Of a stretch of 34,011 bases of DNA, positions 26,301-34,011 are shown piece by piece. How positions within the stretch are numbered: position 1 is the first letter of the stretch; each line of letters opens with the position of its first letter. Source of the stretch: an uncultured Bacteroidota bacterium. Its GTDB lineage: Bacteria > Bacteroidota > Bacteroidia > Bacteroidales > WCHB1-69. A program made the position numbers and the translations under genes. The notes under the pieces are model-generated. The model was not told the origin of the DNA, did no database searches, and saw nothing but the letters and a program-made list of their open reading frames with translations. The DNA lies in NCBI GenBank assembly GCA_902774175.1, contig CACYHG010000020.1, forward strand, positions 1 through 34,011, read 5' to 3'.

Positions 26301-28185
26301 GCGTTCCGCACAGGCTGCGGATGGCGGCCATTATTCCGGCCACATCCATGCCGCACTCGGCCTCCAGTTCGGCCACGCTGCCCTGTTCCACAAAATAGTC
26401 GTCCACGCCGACCACCGAAAGCGGCTTCGTGTAGCGGTTCCGCGTCATGAACTCGCTGACCGCGCCGCCCAGCCCGCCGATACGGGTTCCGTTCTCAACC
26501 GTCAGCAGGCACAAGAACTTCTGGCAGACCGTGTGCAGCAGCTCCTCGTCCAACGGCTTGAGGAACCGCATGTCGTATACCGCGACCGAAATCCCCTCCG
26601 CCGCCAGCCGCTCCGCGGCCTCTATCGCATGGTTGCCAATCGGCCCGATTGAAAGCACAGCAACGTCACCGCCCTCGCGCACACAGCGTCCGCGGCCGAT
26701 CTCCACCGGCTCCGGCCTATGGTGCATCCAGTCGGACTGCACCCCCTTGCCGCGCGGATAGCGGATGGCGAACGGCTGCCCCGACCCGACAGCGGTAACC
26801 ATCATGTTGCGCAACTCAGTCTCGTTCAGCGGGGAACAGACCACCATGTTCGGTATGCAGCGCAGGTATGCCAGGTCGAAAAGGCCGTGGTGCGTCGCCC
26901 CGTCCTCCCCCACCAGACCGGCACGGTCGATGCAGAAGATGACCGGAAGCCGCTGCAGCGCGACATCGTGGATAATCTGGTCGTAAGCACGCTGCAAAAA
27001 GGTTGAATATATGGTGCAGAACGGTATATACCCGCTTGCTGCCAGACCTGCCGAAAAGGTGACGGCGTGCTGCTCCGTGATGCCGGTATCGAACACCCTG
27101 TCCGGAAACTCCTTCTGCATTATGTCGAGCGAACAGCCGCTGAGCATGGCCGGCGTGATGCCGACAATACGCGGATTCTCCTTAGCCATCTCACAGGCTG
27201 TCTTGCCGAAAACAACCTGATATTTCTCGATACGGTCCGGCTCCTTGTTCAGTTTCAGAATCTCCCCGGAAACAGGGTCAAAACAGCCCGGCGCATGGTA
27301 CTGTGCCTGATGCGTCTCGGCCATCTGCAGCCCCTTACCCTTGATGGTTATGCAGTGCAGCAGCCGCGGCCCCTTTATGTTCCGCACGCTCTGCAGCACC
27401 TTGACCAACTGCAGCACGTCATGACCGTCCACAGGGCCGAAATAACGCATTCCCAGCGACTCGAACAGGTTGCTCTGCTTGAGGATGCTGCTCTTGATGA
27501 CGCCGCTCAGGTTCTGGAACACGCGGCGCAGCTTGCCGGTGAAGAAATTCCAGGCCTTGTTCTTAACGCGGTTGTAGGTTCTTGAAGTGGTGATGCGCAG
27601 CAGGTAGCGGCTCAGCGCACCCACGCTCTGGTCGATGGCCATGCCGTTGTCGTTCAGGATCACCAACATATTGGCCTGGGCTATACCCGTGTTGTTCAGC
27701 CCCTCGAAGGCCTCCCCGCCTGTCATGGAGCCGTCGCCGATAACCGCCACATGCTGGCGGCTGTGGTTCCCCTCCAGATAGGAGGCGGTTGCCATGCCCA
27801 ATGCGGCGGAGATGGAGATGGAGGCATGCCCCGCGCCGAACGAATCGTAGCGGCTTTCGGACATTTTCGGGAAACCGCTGATGCCGTGGTACTGCCGGTT
27901 GCCGGCAAAGGCGTCGCGCCTGCCGGTGATAATCTTATGGGCGTATGCCTGATGCCCCACATCCCATATAAGCTTGTCGTCCTTGAAATCGAACACATAA
28001 TGCAGCGCGACCGTCAGTTCGACCACGCCGAGGCTTGCGCCCAGATGACCCGGATGCTTCGACACCACTTCGATGATGTACTGCCGGATTTCGCGGCACA
28101 GCTCCGGAAGCTTTTCCGGCGGCAGCCGCTTCAAATCGTCCGGAGAATCGATTTGGTTTAATAATATGTATTTGTCAGACAACAC
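26293..28185 (-). CDS. dxs: 1-deoxy-D-xylulose-5-phosphate synthase
   Basis: The 630-residue thiamine-diphosphate enzyme joins pyruvate and glyceraldehyde 3-phosphate, the first step of the MEP isoprenoid pathway. Motifs include HPGHLGASLGVVELTVAL (44-61), DVGHQAYAHKIITGR, the cofactor motif GDGSMTGGEAFEGLNN starting at residue 150 and ending at NDN (178-180), and the catalytic glutamate region DTGITEQHAV. The first codon is GTG at 28185; no in-frame ATG gives the conserved N-terminus, and a TTG follows at once. The promoter box at 28211-28218 leaves a leader of about 20 nt. It supplies precursor for the polyprenyl chain used by MenA downstream. Confidence 0.95.
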   Translation of the reverse strand: MLSDKYILLNQIDSPDDLKRLPPEKLPELCREIRQYIIEVVSKHPGHLGASLGVVELTVALHYVFDFKDDKLIWDVGHQAYAHKIITGRRDAFAGNRQYHGISGFPKMSESRYDSFGAGHASISISAALGMATASYLEGNHSRQHVAVIGDGSMTGGEAFEGLNNTGIAQANMLVILNDNGMAIDQSVGALSRYLLRITTSRTYNRVKNKAWNFFTGKLRRVFQNLSGVIKSSILKQSNLFESLGMRYFGPVDGHDVLQLVKVLQSVRNIKGPRLLHCITIKGKGLQMAETHQAQYHAPGCFDPVSGEILKLNKEPDRIEKYQVVFGKTACEMAKENPRIVGITPAMLSGCSLDIMQKEFPDRVFDTGITEQHAVTFSAGLAASGYIPFCTIYSTFLQRAYDQIIHDVALQRLPVIFCIDRAGLVGEDGATHHGLFDLAYLRCIPNMVVCSPLNETELRNMMVTAVGSGQPFAIRYPRGKGVQSDWMHHRPEPVEIGRGRCVREGGDVAVLSIGPIGNHAIEAAERLAAEGISVAVYDMRFLKPLDEELLHTVCQKFLCLLTVENGTRIGGLGGAVSEFMTRNRYTKPLSVVGVDDYFVEQGSVAELEAECGMDVAGIMAAIRSLCGTHE

Positions 28186-28210
28186 GTTATATTTTCAATA
28201 CAAGGAACTG

Positions 28211-28218
28211 CAAAGGTA
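28211..28218 (-). promoter_or_regulatory. -7 promoter box for the dxs-menG-menA operon
   Basis: CAAAGGTA on the plus strand is TACCTTTG on the minus strand, matching TAnnTTTG, about 25 bp before the GTG start of dxs. It is divergent from the rsmG promoter. Confidence 0.6.
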
Positions 28219-28290
28219 ACACATATTCCATTATGATTTGCCCCCGCACGGTTTTTTTTTCGGCACGACGTTTCGTATTGGTATTTTGTA

Positions 28291-28298
28291 TATTTTTG
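28291..28298 (+). promoter_or_regulatory. -7 promoter box for rsmG and the ABC exporter
   Basis: TATTTTTG followed by C matches TAnnTTTG, 22 bp before ATG 28321, so the leader is only about 15 nt. This supports ATG 28321 over the TTG at 28315. Confidence 0.6.
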
Positions 28299-28320
28299 CG
28301 TTTTTGTATACGTATTGGTA

Positions 28321-28947
28321 ATGGAAATAATACGCAAATATTTCACCGGTCTGGACGACACACAATGGGGGCGGCTGGAGATGCTTCGGCCGCTGTACGA
28401 GGAATGGAACAGCAAAATCAATGTCATTTCCAGAAAGGACATTGAAAACCTGTACCCTAACCATGTGCTGCATTCGCTTGCAATCGCCAAGCTGATACAG
28501 TTCGAGCCGGGCAGCCGCATAATGGACCTTGGCACCGGCGGCGGGTTCCCGGGAATCCCGTTAGCCATCCTCTTCCCCGATGTCACCTTCGACCTGGTTG
28601 ATTCAATCGGCAAGAAAATTAAGGTGGTGAACGCGGTGTGCGAGGCCCTGCAGCTGAAAAACGCGCACGGGATCCAATGCCGCGTGGAGGAGATGCCCGG
28701 AAACTACGATTTTGTGGTGAGCCGCGCCGTGACCGACCTGCCAACCTGCTACCAGTGGGTGCGCAAAAAAATCAGCAGGAGCTCACGCAACACGTTGGCC
28801 AACGGGATACTGTACCTCAAGGGCGGCGACCTTCAAAAGGAGCTGGACGCCCTGCCGGTCAAGGCCTATTATGAGTATCCGCTCTCCTGCTGGTTTTCGG
28901 AGGAGTTCTTCCGCGAGAAAAAACTGATACACATTCCTGTACGCTGA
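28321..28947 (+). CDS. rsmG: 16S rRNA (guanine-527-N7)-methyltransferase
   Basis: The 208-residue methyltransferase, also called GidB, modifies G527 of 16S rRNA. The SAM-binding loop IMDLGTGGGFPGIPLAILFPD is followed by FDLVDSIGKKIKVV, as expected for the family, and a later motif reads YDFVVSRAVTDLP. ATG 28321 gives MEIIRKYFTGLDDTQWGRLE, a normal start. The ABC exporter gene begins 8 bp after the stop, so they share a transcript. Loss of rsmG is known in other bacteria to give low-level streptomycin resistance. Confidence 0.93.
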   Translation: MEIIRKYFTGLDDTQWGRLEMLRPLYEEWNSKINVISRKDIENLYPNHVLHSLAIAKLIQFEPGSRIMDLGTGGGFPGIPLAILFPDVTFDLVDSIGKKIKVVNAVCEALQLKNAHGIQCRVEEMPGNYDFVVSRAVTDLPTCYQWVRKKISRSSRNTLANGILYLKGGDLQKELDALPVKAYYEYPLSCWFSEEFFREKKLIHIPVR

Positions 28948-28955
28948 CCCGCCAG

Positions 28956-30776
28956 ATGAAAGCCTACCCACGCATACTGAAATACAGCCTGCCGTACACC
29001 GGCCAAATGCTGCTTTCCGTCGGCTGCCATCTGCTCTATGCCTTTTTCTCGCTCTTCACTTTCGGACTTATAGTCCCCTTCGCCTCCATACTGTTCGGAC
29101 TTACGGAGGCGGTCACTGTCAGGCCGGAACTGCATCTGAGCGCTGACAGCCTGATGGATATGCTCTCCTACGGCATAACATGGCTTCAGCAGCATTACAG
29201 CCTCGGCATTGCAATACTGTTTGTATCATTGGTTTTCCTGACATGCGCGCTGCTGTCAAACTTTTTCCGCTTCATGGGGCTCTATTTTCTGAACCCCGTA
29301 AGCCTGAACGCCACAAGGGATTTGCGGAACGAACTATACAACAAACTGCTGACACTTCCGCTTTCCTTCTATACCACACACCGCACCGGCGACCTTATAA
29401 CACGACTCAACGCCGACATGCAGGAGGTGAACAATGCTATCAAGAACAGCCTGTTGGTCTTTTCAAGGGAGCCTTTCCAGATAATTGTCTTCTTTGTCGC
29501 ACTGCTGATGATAAGCCCGATGCTCACACTTGTCTCCTGCATCGCATTCCCGCTCACAGCCATGCTTACGGCAAAAATCAGCGAGAGCGTGCGCCGCAAC
29601 AGCAAGAAGGGACAGGAGCAGCTCAGCCTCATCAACGCCACATACGAGGAGGGGATTTCCGGCCTGCGGGTCATCCGCGGATACGGCGCCACCGGATTCT
29701 TCATCAGACGGTTCCACCAGATGGGGCTGCAGTTCAACCGCATAACCAACAAGGTGCTGCTACGCATAGAGCTGTCCGGCATCCTTTCCGAGATAATCTC
29801 AATCGCAAGCCTCTGCATCGTCATTTTCACCGGCGGATACCTGCTGCTGCGCGGGAGCGGCCATCTTACACCAAACACCCTGATCCTGTTTGTTATTCTG
29901 TTTGCAAAACTGATTGCTCCGGTCCAGACGCTCATCAAGAACATCAATTACATTGAGAAATTCATGGTGTCGGTGCGCCGCATATTCGAGGTGATCGACT
30001 CGGAGGAGGTTATTGTGGAAAAACCGGACGCTCTGCCGCTGAAGGACTTCTGCCATGAGATCGAATGCAGGGACATCACCTTCGGTTACGAGGCCGGCAA
30101 CAGGGTGCTGGAGCATTTCTCCATGACCCTTACGAAAGGTAAAGTCATCGCAGTGGTGGGTGCCTCCGGTTCGGGAAAGACAACCATCACCAACCTGCTG
30201 CTCCGCTTTTACGATGTGCAAGAGGGCACCGTGCTCATCGACGGGCATGACATCCGCGACTATGTGATTTCGGATGTGCGCGGACTGATGGGATTGGTGA
30301 GCCAGGAGGTGGTGCTGTTCCATGACACCGTTTATAACAACCTCTGTTTCGGACGGGAATTTACGTTGGAACAGGTGCGTGAGGCGGCCCGGATGGCAAA
30401 TGCGGACGAATTTGTGCAGGCGCTGCCGCAGGGCTACGACACCGTTATCGGCGACCGCGGCATGACACTCTCCGGCGGGCAGAGGCAGCGGCTGAGCATC
30501 GCACGCGCACTGCTGCGTGACCCACAGATTCTGCTCCTGGACGAGGCCACCGCCTCATTGGACAGCCAGTCCGAGCATCTGGTGCAGCAGGCTTTGGACC
30601 GCATGTTGGCCGGACGCACCGCCCTGATTATCGCCCACAGGCTCTCGACAGTGCAGAAGGCGGATGAGATTATCGTGCTGGACAAGGGCCGCATCGCCGA
30701 ACGCGGCACCCACAGCGAACTCTACGCCCGCGAAGGGCTCTACCACCACTGGGTGAAGCTGCAGGAAATGTCCTAA
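28956..30776 (+). CDS. ABC transporter, permease-ATPase fusion (MsbA-like exporter)
   Basis: The 606-residue protein joins a six-helix membrane domain (about residues 1-340; TRDLRNELYNKLLTLPLSFYTTHRTGDLITRLNADM is the intracellular coupling region) to an ATPase domain. The latter has Walker A GASGSGKT (402-409), signature LSGGQRQRLSIARALL, Walker B QILLLDEATASLD and switch histidine IIAHRLSTV. It resembles the lipid A flippase MsbA and homodimeric exporters. As Gram-negative cells need MsbA, that role is plausible but not proven. It follows rsmG by 8 bp. The 33-bp repeat array begins 11 bp after its stop. Confidence 0.88.
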   Translation: MKAYPRILKYSLPYTGQMLLSVGCHLLYAFFSLFTFGLIVPFASILFGLTEAVTVRPELHLSADSLMDMLSYGITWLQQHYSLGIAILFVSLVFLTCALLSNFFRFMGLYFLNPVSLNATRDLRNELYNKLLTLPLSFYTTHRTGDLITRLNADMQEVNNAIKNSLLVFSREPFQIIVFFVALLMISPMLTLVSCIAFPLTAMLTAKISESVRRNSKKGQEQLSLINATYEEGISGLRVIRGYGATGFFIRRFHQMGLQFNRITNKVLLRIELSGILSEIISIASLCIVIFTGGYLLLRGSGHLTPNTLILFVILFAKLIAPVQTLIKNINYIEKFMVSVRRIFEVIDSEEVIVEKPDALPLKDFCHEIECRDITFGYEAGNRVLEHFSMTLTKGKVIAVVGASGSGKTTITNLLLRFYDVQEGTVLIDGHDIRDYVISDVRGLMGLVSQEVVLFHDTVYNNLCFGREFTLEQVREAARMANADEFVQALPQGYDTVIGDRGMTLSGGQRQRLSIARALLRDPQILLLDEATASLDSQSEHLVQQALDRMLAGRTALIIAHRLSTVQKADEIIVLDKGRIAERGTHSELYAREGLYHHWVKLQEMS

Positions 30777-30787
30777 ATATCCCAAAC

Positions 30788-30919
30788 ATTTTGCGTATCT
30801 CCGCATTTTCCTCAAAAAACATTTTGCGTATTTACGCATTTTTCATGAAAAAAATTTTGCGTATTTACGCATATTTTGCAGGAAACATTTTGCGATATTC
30901 AAAAAAAGATTATCTTTGC
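30788..30919. repeat. Four tandem 33-bp repeats upstream of the DUF4143 ATPase
   Basis: The string ATTTTGCG starts at 30788, 30821, 30854 and 30887, giving an exact 33-bp period. Units 2 and 3 share ATTTTGCGTATTTACGCA, which contains the palindrome TGCGTATTTACGCA. Unit 1 has a diverged copy (TGCGTATCTCCGCA). Unit 4 keeps only ATTTTGCG before it turns into the promoter. The period is close to three helical turns, so each unit faces the same side of the DNA, as expected for a cooperative protein-binding array. Confidence 0.88.
30889..30918 (+). promoter_or_regulatory. Promoter of the DUF4143 ATPase gene (-33 TTTG and -7 TATCTTTG)
   Basis: The -7 box TATCTTTG (30911-30918, followed by C) matches TAnnTTTG. 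TTTG at 30889-30892 is 18 bp upstream, near the usual 19-21 bp spacing, and lies inside the fourth repeat unit. Start would be near 30925, about 20 nt before ATG 30946. Of the promoters found in this window, this is the only one with a recognisable -33 element. Confidence 0.65.
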
Positions 30920-30945
30920 ATTCAGATTTGCAAAAAGTTATATCT

Positions 30946-32271
30946 ATGATTTTCAAGCGAAAACTATATAACAAAATGCTCCAATGGAAGCAAACTCGCC
31001 AAGGTAAAACCGCATTGCTTATAAAAGGGGCGCGCCGTGTCGGAAAATCAACCCTGGTGGAGGAGTTCGCCAGACGGGAATACGAGAACTATATCCTGAT
31101 AGATTTTTCAAAAGCGTCAAAAAAAATCAACGCACTGTTCGAGGACATGAGCGACCTGAATTTCTTCCTCATGCACCTGCAACTGGAAACTGGTGTCACC
31201 CTTGTGGAGCGCAAATCGGCAATTGTTTTTGACGAGGTGCAGCTGCAACCGCTCGCCCGGCAGGCCATCAAGCATCTTGTAAAAGACGGCAGATACGATT
31301 ACATTGAAACCGGTTCGTTGTTGAGCATCAAAAAGAATGTAAAAAATATTGTCATCCCGAGCGAAGAGACAAGCCTAACCCTGAATCCGCTTGATTTTGA
31401 AGAGTTCTACTGGGCATTGGGGAATACCGCCACCCCATCAATACTGCGCCAGTTCTGGGATCTCCGACACCCGCTGGGATTGTCGCACCGTAAAATCATG
31501 CGCGACATGCGGCTGTACATGCTGGTGGGCGGCATGCCACAGGCTGTTGAAACCTATTTGAACACCAATAACCTGCAATTTGTTGATGAAACCAAACGGG
31601 AAATACTGGATTTGTACGACAGCGATTTCCATAAAATAGACACAACGGGCAGAGCATCCCAACTGTTCGCCGCCATTCCCGGACAGCTGAACAGCAACGC
31701 GGGACGTTACCAGATAAACGCCGTACTTGAAAACCAGGACGCGCAACGTGTGGCCAGCCTTGTGGCCGACATGGCCGACAGCAATACCATACTGCTTGCA
31801 TACCATGCCAACGACCCGAATGTCGGACTGCCCATGACAAAAAACATCTGGCGGTACAAGATGTTCACTGCCGACACGGGGCTGTTCGTCACATTAGCCT
31901 TCCGTGACAAACAGTTCACCGAAAACATCATCTATCGCAAACTACTGAGCGACAAATTGGAGGCAAATCTCGGATATGTGTATGAAAATATGATTGCCCA
32001 AATGCTGCACGCCGCAGGCGACGAACTGTTCTACCATACCATCCCGAACGGCAACAACCACAATTACGAGATTGACTTTATCCTGTCAAGAGGGAGCAAA
32101 CTATGCCCTATCGAAGTGAAGTCATCGGGATACAAAACCCACAAATCGTTAGATGTCTTTTGCGAAAAGTATGCCTCCCGCGTTGGGGAGAGATATCTGG
32201 TTTACACAAAGGACTATCAGAAAAACGGCATGACAACCTGCCTGCCGGCATATTTCACACCGTTTCTGTAA
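30946..32271 (+). CDS. AAA+ ATPase with C-terminal DUF4143 nuclease-like domain
   Basis: The 441-residue protein has Walker A GARRVGKS (28-35), Walker B SAIVFDEV (91-98) and the family motif YIETGSLLSI (119-128). A DUF4143 region ends in a PD-(D/E)XK-like pattern: Asp377 in NYEIDFIL, then Glu390 and Lys392 in PIEVKSS. Many Bacteroidota and Archaea carry multiple copies of this AAA_14-DUF4143 type, and its role is unsettled (mobile DNA, defence or regulation have been suggested). ATG 30946 is chosen because the promoter at 30911 would start transcription downstream of the longer frame. It is a single gene between msbA-like and etfA, with its own promoter and repeat array. It ends 5 bp from the convergent etfA stop. 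Confidence 0.85.
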   Translation: MIFKRKLYNKMLQWKQTRQGKTALLIKGARRVGKSTLVEEFARREYENYILIDFSKASKKINALFEDMSDLNFFLMHLQLETGVTLVERKSAIVFDEVQLQPLARQAIKHLVKDGRYDYIETGSLLSIKKNVKNIVIPSEETSLTLNPLDFEEFYWALGNTATPSILRQFWDLRHPLGLSHRKIMRDMRLYMLVGGMPQAVETYLNTNNLQFVDETKREILDLYDSDFHKIDTTGRASQLFAAIPGQLNSNAGRYQINAVLENQDAQRVASLVADMADSNTILLAYHANDPNVGLPMTKNIWRYKMFTADTGLFVTLAFRDKQFTENIIYRKLLSDKLEANLGYVYENMIAQMLHAAGDELFYHTIPNGNNHNYEIDFILSRGSKLCPIEVKSSGYKTHKSLDVFCEKYASRVGERYLVYTKDYQKNGMTTCLPAYFTPFL

Positions 32272-32276
32272 AAAAA

Positions 32277-33293
32277 CTATTCAGCCATCTCCTTTTTGAG
32301 CCGCTCGGCAAGCAGCGGCACAATCTTGTGCAGATCGCCCACAATGCCGAGGTCGGCCACGCTGAAGATCGGCGCGAACTTGTCCTTGTTGATGGCGACG
32401 ATGTATCCGGACTCCTCCATGCCGGCCAGATGCTGGATTGCACCTGAGATACCGCAGGCCACATAGAGGTCGGGGCGCACCGTCTTGCCGGTCTGTCCTA
32501 CCTGGCAGGCCTGCGGCATAATGCCGCTGTCAACCATGGCGCGGGATGAGGAGACCTGTCCACCCAGCACATCGGCAAGGCACTGCAGCTTGTCGAAGCC
32601 GGCCTTGTCGTGCACACCGCGACCGCCGGAAACCAACACCTTGGCCTCGGAAATATCCTTGCAGCCGCAGCCCTTGCGCTCGGTATCCAGAAGTTTCACC
32701 TTAATTTTCGCCCTGTCGAACTCCGGGACGAAGGTATGGATTTCGCCCTTCCTGCCCGGTTCGGGAGTGAGTTTCCGCATCACGCCGGGACGCACCGTTG
32801 ACATCTGCGGACGGTTGTTCGGGCAGATGATGGTGGCCATCAGGTTGCCTCCGAAAGCGGGACGGGTCATCCGGAACTCCTTCGAGCCATCCTCCTTATC
32901 GGCAATCTCCAGTTTGGTGCAGTCTGCTGTCAGGCCGGTCTTGAGCCGTGCGGCCAGACGCGGAGCAAGGTCGCGCCCGATGGTCGTGGCACCGTACAGC
33001 ACGATGTTCGGCCTGTTATCAACAATCATCTTGTAGACCACCTGGGTGTATTCCTCAGTCAGGTAGTTTTCCAACTCGGGGCAATCGGCCACAATAACCT
33101 CGTCAGCACCCATCTCAACCAGACGCTGAGCCTGCCCGCTGATTCCACAGCCAAGCAGCATTGCGACAACCTTCTCCCCGGAGGCGTCGGCCAGATCCCT
33201 TGCCTTGCCCAACAGTTCAAACGCGACAGGCTGTATCTTACCTTCACGCTGTTCCGCAAAAACAAATACGTTCTTATAATCCTTGCTATCCAT
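32277..33293 (-). CDS. etfA: Electron transfer flavoprotein, alpha subunit
   Basis: The 338-residue protein carries the EtfA C-terminal FAD domain: [17 protein letters not shown], then [41 protein letters not shown] and [20 protein letters not shown]. The N-terminal part has the family [24 protein letters not shown]. With EtfB it carries electrons between an acyl-CoA dehydrogenase or similar enzyme and NAD or quinone. The TGLTADCT segment is, from memory, also found in clostridial Etf proteins that bifurcate electrons, but this needs alignment. The etfB stop lies 15 bp upstream of its ATG. No acyl-CoA dehydrogenase is in the window. Confidence 0.93.
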   Translation of the reverse strand: MDSKDYKNVFVFAEQREGKIQPVAFELLGKARDLADASGEKVVAMLLGCGISGQAQRLVEMGADEVIVADCPELENYLTEEYTQVVYKMIVDNRPNIVLYGATTIGRDLAPRLAARLKTGLTADCTKLEIADKEDGSKEFRMTRPAFGGNLMATIICPNNRPQMSTVRPGVMRKLTPEPGRKGEIHTFVPEFDRAKIKVKLLDTERKGCGCKDISEAKVLVSGGRGVHDKAGFDKLQCLADVLGGQVSSSRAMVDSGIMPQACQVGQTGKTVRPDLYVACGISGAIQHLAGMEESGYIVAINKDKFAPIFSVADLGIVGDLHKIVPLLAERLKKEMAE

Positions 33294-33308
33294 AATTGTC
33301 TGACCTGT

Positions 33309-34011
33309 TTAAATGATGTGTTTTTCCTTTAGTTTACGGACAATAAGCTCTACGGCCTCCTCCGCGCTGCCCTCGAACTGCTCGCCCGGAGCCTTCAGGG
33401 CCTTGGGGAAGGACTGGAACACCTTGGTGGGCGAACCCTTCAGGCCGAGCCGTCCCTCGTCAACATCGATGCGGTCGGCGCTCCACAGCTCAACCTCACG
33501 TTCATAGGCCTCCATGATGCCAGCAACACTCATGTAGCGTGCGGGGAATGCGGAGGCAAGCACCGTGAGCACGCACGGCCCTTCGACCTCAAGCGTCTGG
33601 ACGCTCTCCTCACTCTCCTTACGGACAATGAGTTTGTCGCCCTCCTTGCGGGCATCCGTCACATACGACACCTGCGGCAGCCCAAGATGCTCGGCCATTT
33701 CAGGCCCGACCTGGGCGGTGTCGCCGTCAATGGCCTGACGGCCAGCAATGATAAGGTCGTACTCCATGGTACGGATGGCACCTGCAAGCGCATAGGATGT
33801 AGCCAACGTGTCGGCACCGGCAAACTTGCGGTCGGTGAGCAGGATGGCACGGTCCGCGCCCATGGCGAAGGCCTCGCGCAAAATCAGATCGGCCTGCGGC
33901 GGCCCCATGGTGATGACCGTAACCTCCGCGCCATACTGTTCCTTCATGCGCAGCGCGAGCTCCAACCCGCCCTTGTCGTCAGGATTCATTATACTTGGAA
34001 CACCCTCGCGG
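33309..34011 (-). CDS. etfB: Electron transfer flavoprotein, beta subunit (5' end outside window)
   Basis: The frame is open through the right edge. The visible 234 residues begin REGVPSIMNPDDKGGLELAL and continue with the EtfB nucleotide-binding segments VITMGPPQADLILREAFAMGADRAILLTDR and AGADTLATSYALAGAI, then LIIAGRQAIDGDTAQVGPEMAEHL. The internal methionine at 33987 is not the start, because the conserved REGVPSI lies before it; about 35-40 N-terminal residues are missing. EtfB binds the AMP or second flavin and NAD(H) and pairs with EtfA, which starts 15 bp downstream in the same operon. Confidence 0.93.
   Translation of the reverse strand, partial: REGVPSIMNPDDKGGLELALRMKEQYGAEVTVITMGPPQADLILREAFAMGADRAILLTDRKFAGADTLATSYALAGAIRTMEYDLIIAGRQAIDGDTAQVGPEMAEHLGLPQVSYVTDARKEGDKLIVRKESEESVQTLEVEGPCVLTVLASAFPARYMSVAGIMEAYEREVELWSADRIDVDEGRLGLKGSPTKVFQSFPKALKAPGEQFEGSAEEAVELIVRKLKEKHII

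Noticed and set aside
30788..30919. CRISPR array
   Set aside because: The units follow each other without variable spacers, only part of each 33-bp unit is conserved, and no cas genes are near.
33309..33989. Complete etfB starting at the methionine at 33987-33989
   Set aside because: The conserved REGVPSI lies upstream in the same frame and runs off the window, so the gene is partial.

Overview
The window looks like chromosomal DNA of an anaerobic, fermentative member of the Bacteroidota, most likely Bacteroidales. Several start regions carry the Bacteroidetes -7 promoter box TAnnTTTG and lack Shine-Dalgarno sequences. Two secreted proteins end in type IX secretion system (T9SS) sorting domains, menaquinone genes are present, and there are a BspA-like leucine-rich-repeat protein, an L-serine dehydratase, a HydE maturase and an EtfAB pair. 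Most genes are GC-rich; hand counts of sample lines give about 60-68 percent. The left end (about 150-900), the first half of the gene at 12198 and the spacer before 30946 are clearly AT-rich.

Layout. Positions 1-900 hold the end of an unknown gene, an AT-rich lipoprotein and a 50-residue secreted peptide that resembles a truncated T9SS-cargo N-terminus. A small beta-barrel protein (888-1439) follows. Next comes a 373-bp convergent spacer with a terminator and several palindromes. MoxR-DUF58 and a plugless outer-membrane barrel lie on the minus strand to 5548. A divergent promoter region leads to a Na/Pi cotransporter coupled to L-serine dehydratase (5713-8653). On the minus strand are a polysaccharide flippase, ornithine aminotransferase and a Skp/OmpH chaperone (8650-11977). 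On the plus strand follow a BspA-like T9SS protein, HydE, an operon of NfeD, an SPFH protein and two chromate-transporter subunits, a large TPR protein and a 1337-residue beta-helix T9SS protein (12198-24763). The overlapping minus-strand operon dxs-menG-menA makes an isoprenoid precursor and performs the last two steps of menaquinone synthesis. rsmG and an MsbA-like ABC exporter diverge from it. A AAA ATPase with a DUF4143 nuclease-like domain lies behind a 33-bp tandem repeat array. The window ends with etfA and a partial etfB on the minus strand.

The two most unusual features are DNA elements. One is a four-unit array with an exact 33-bp period upstream of the DUF4143 ATPase, whose last unit supplies a -33 promoter element. 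The other is a pair of dispersed perfect palindromes, 19 kb apart, that share an AGAGACG/CGTCTCT core with paired base changes. No tRNA, rRNA, CRISPR array, transposase or integrase was seen. Motifs and overlaps were read by eye; family names rest on recognised motifs and were not checked by database search.
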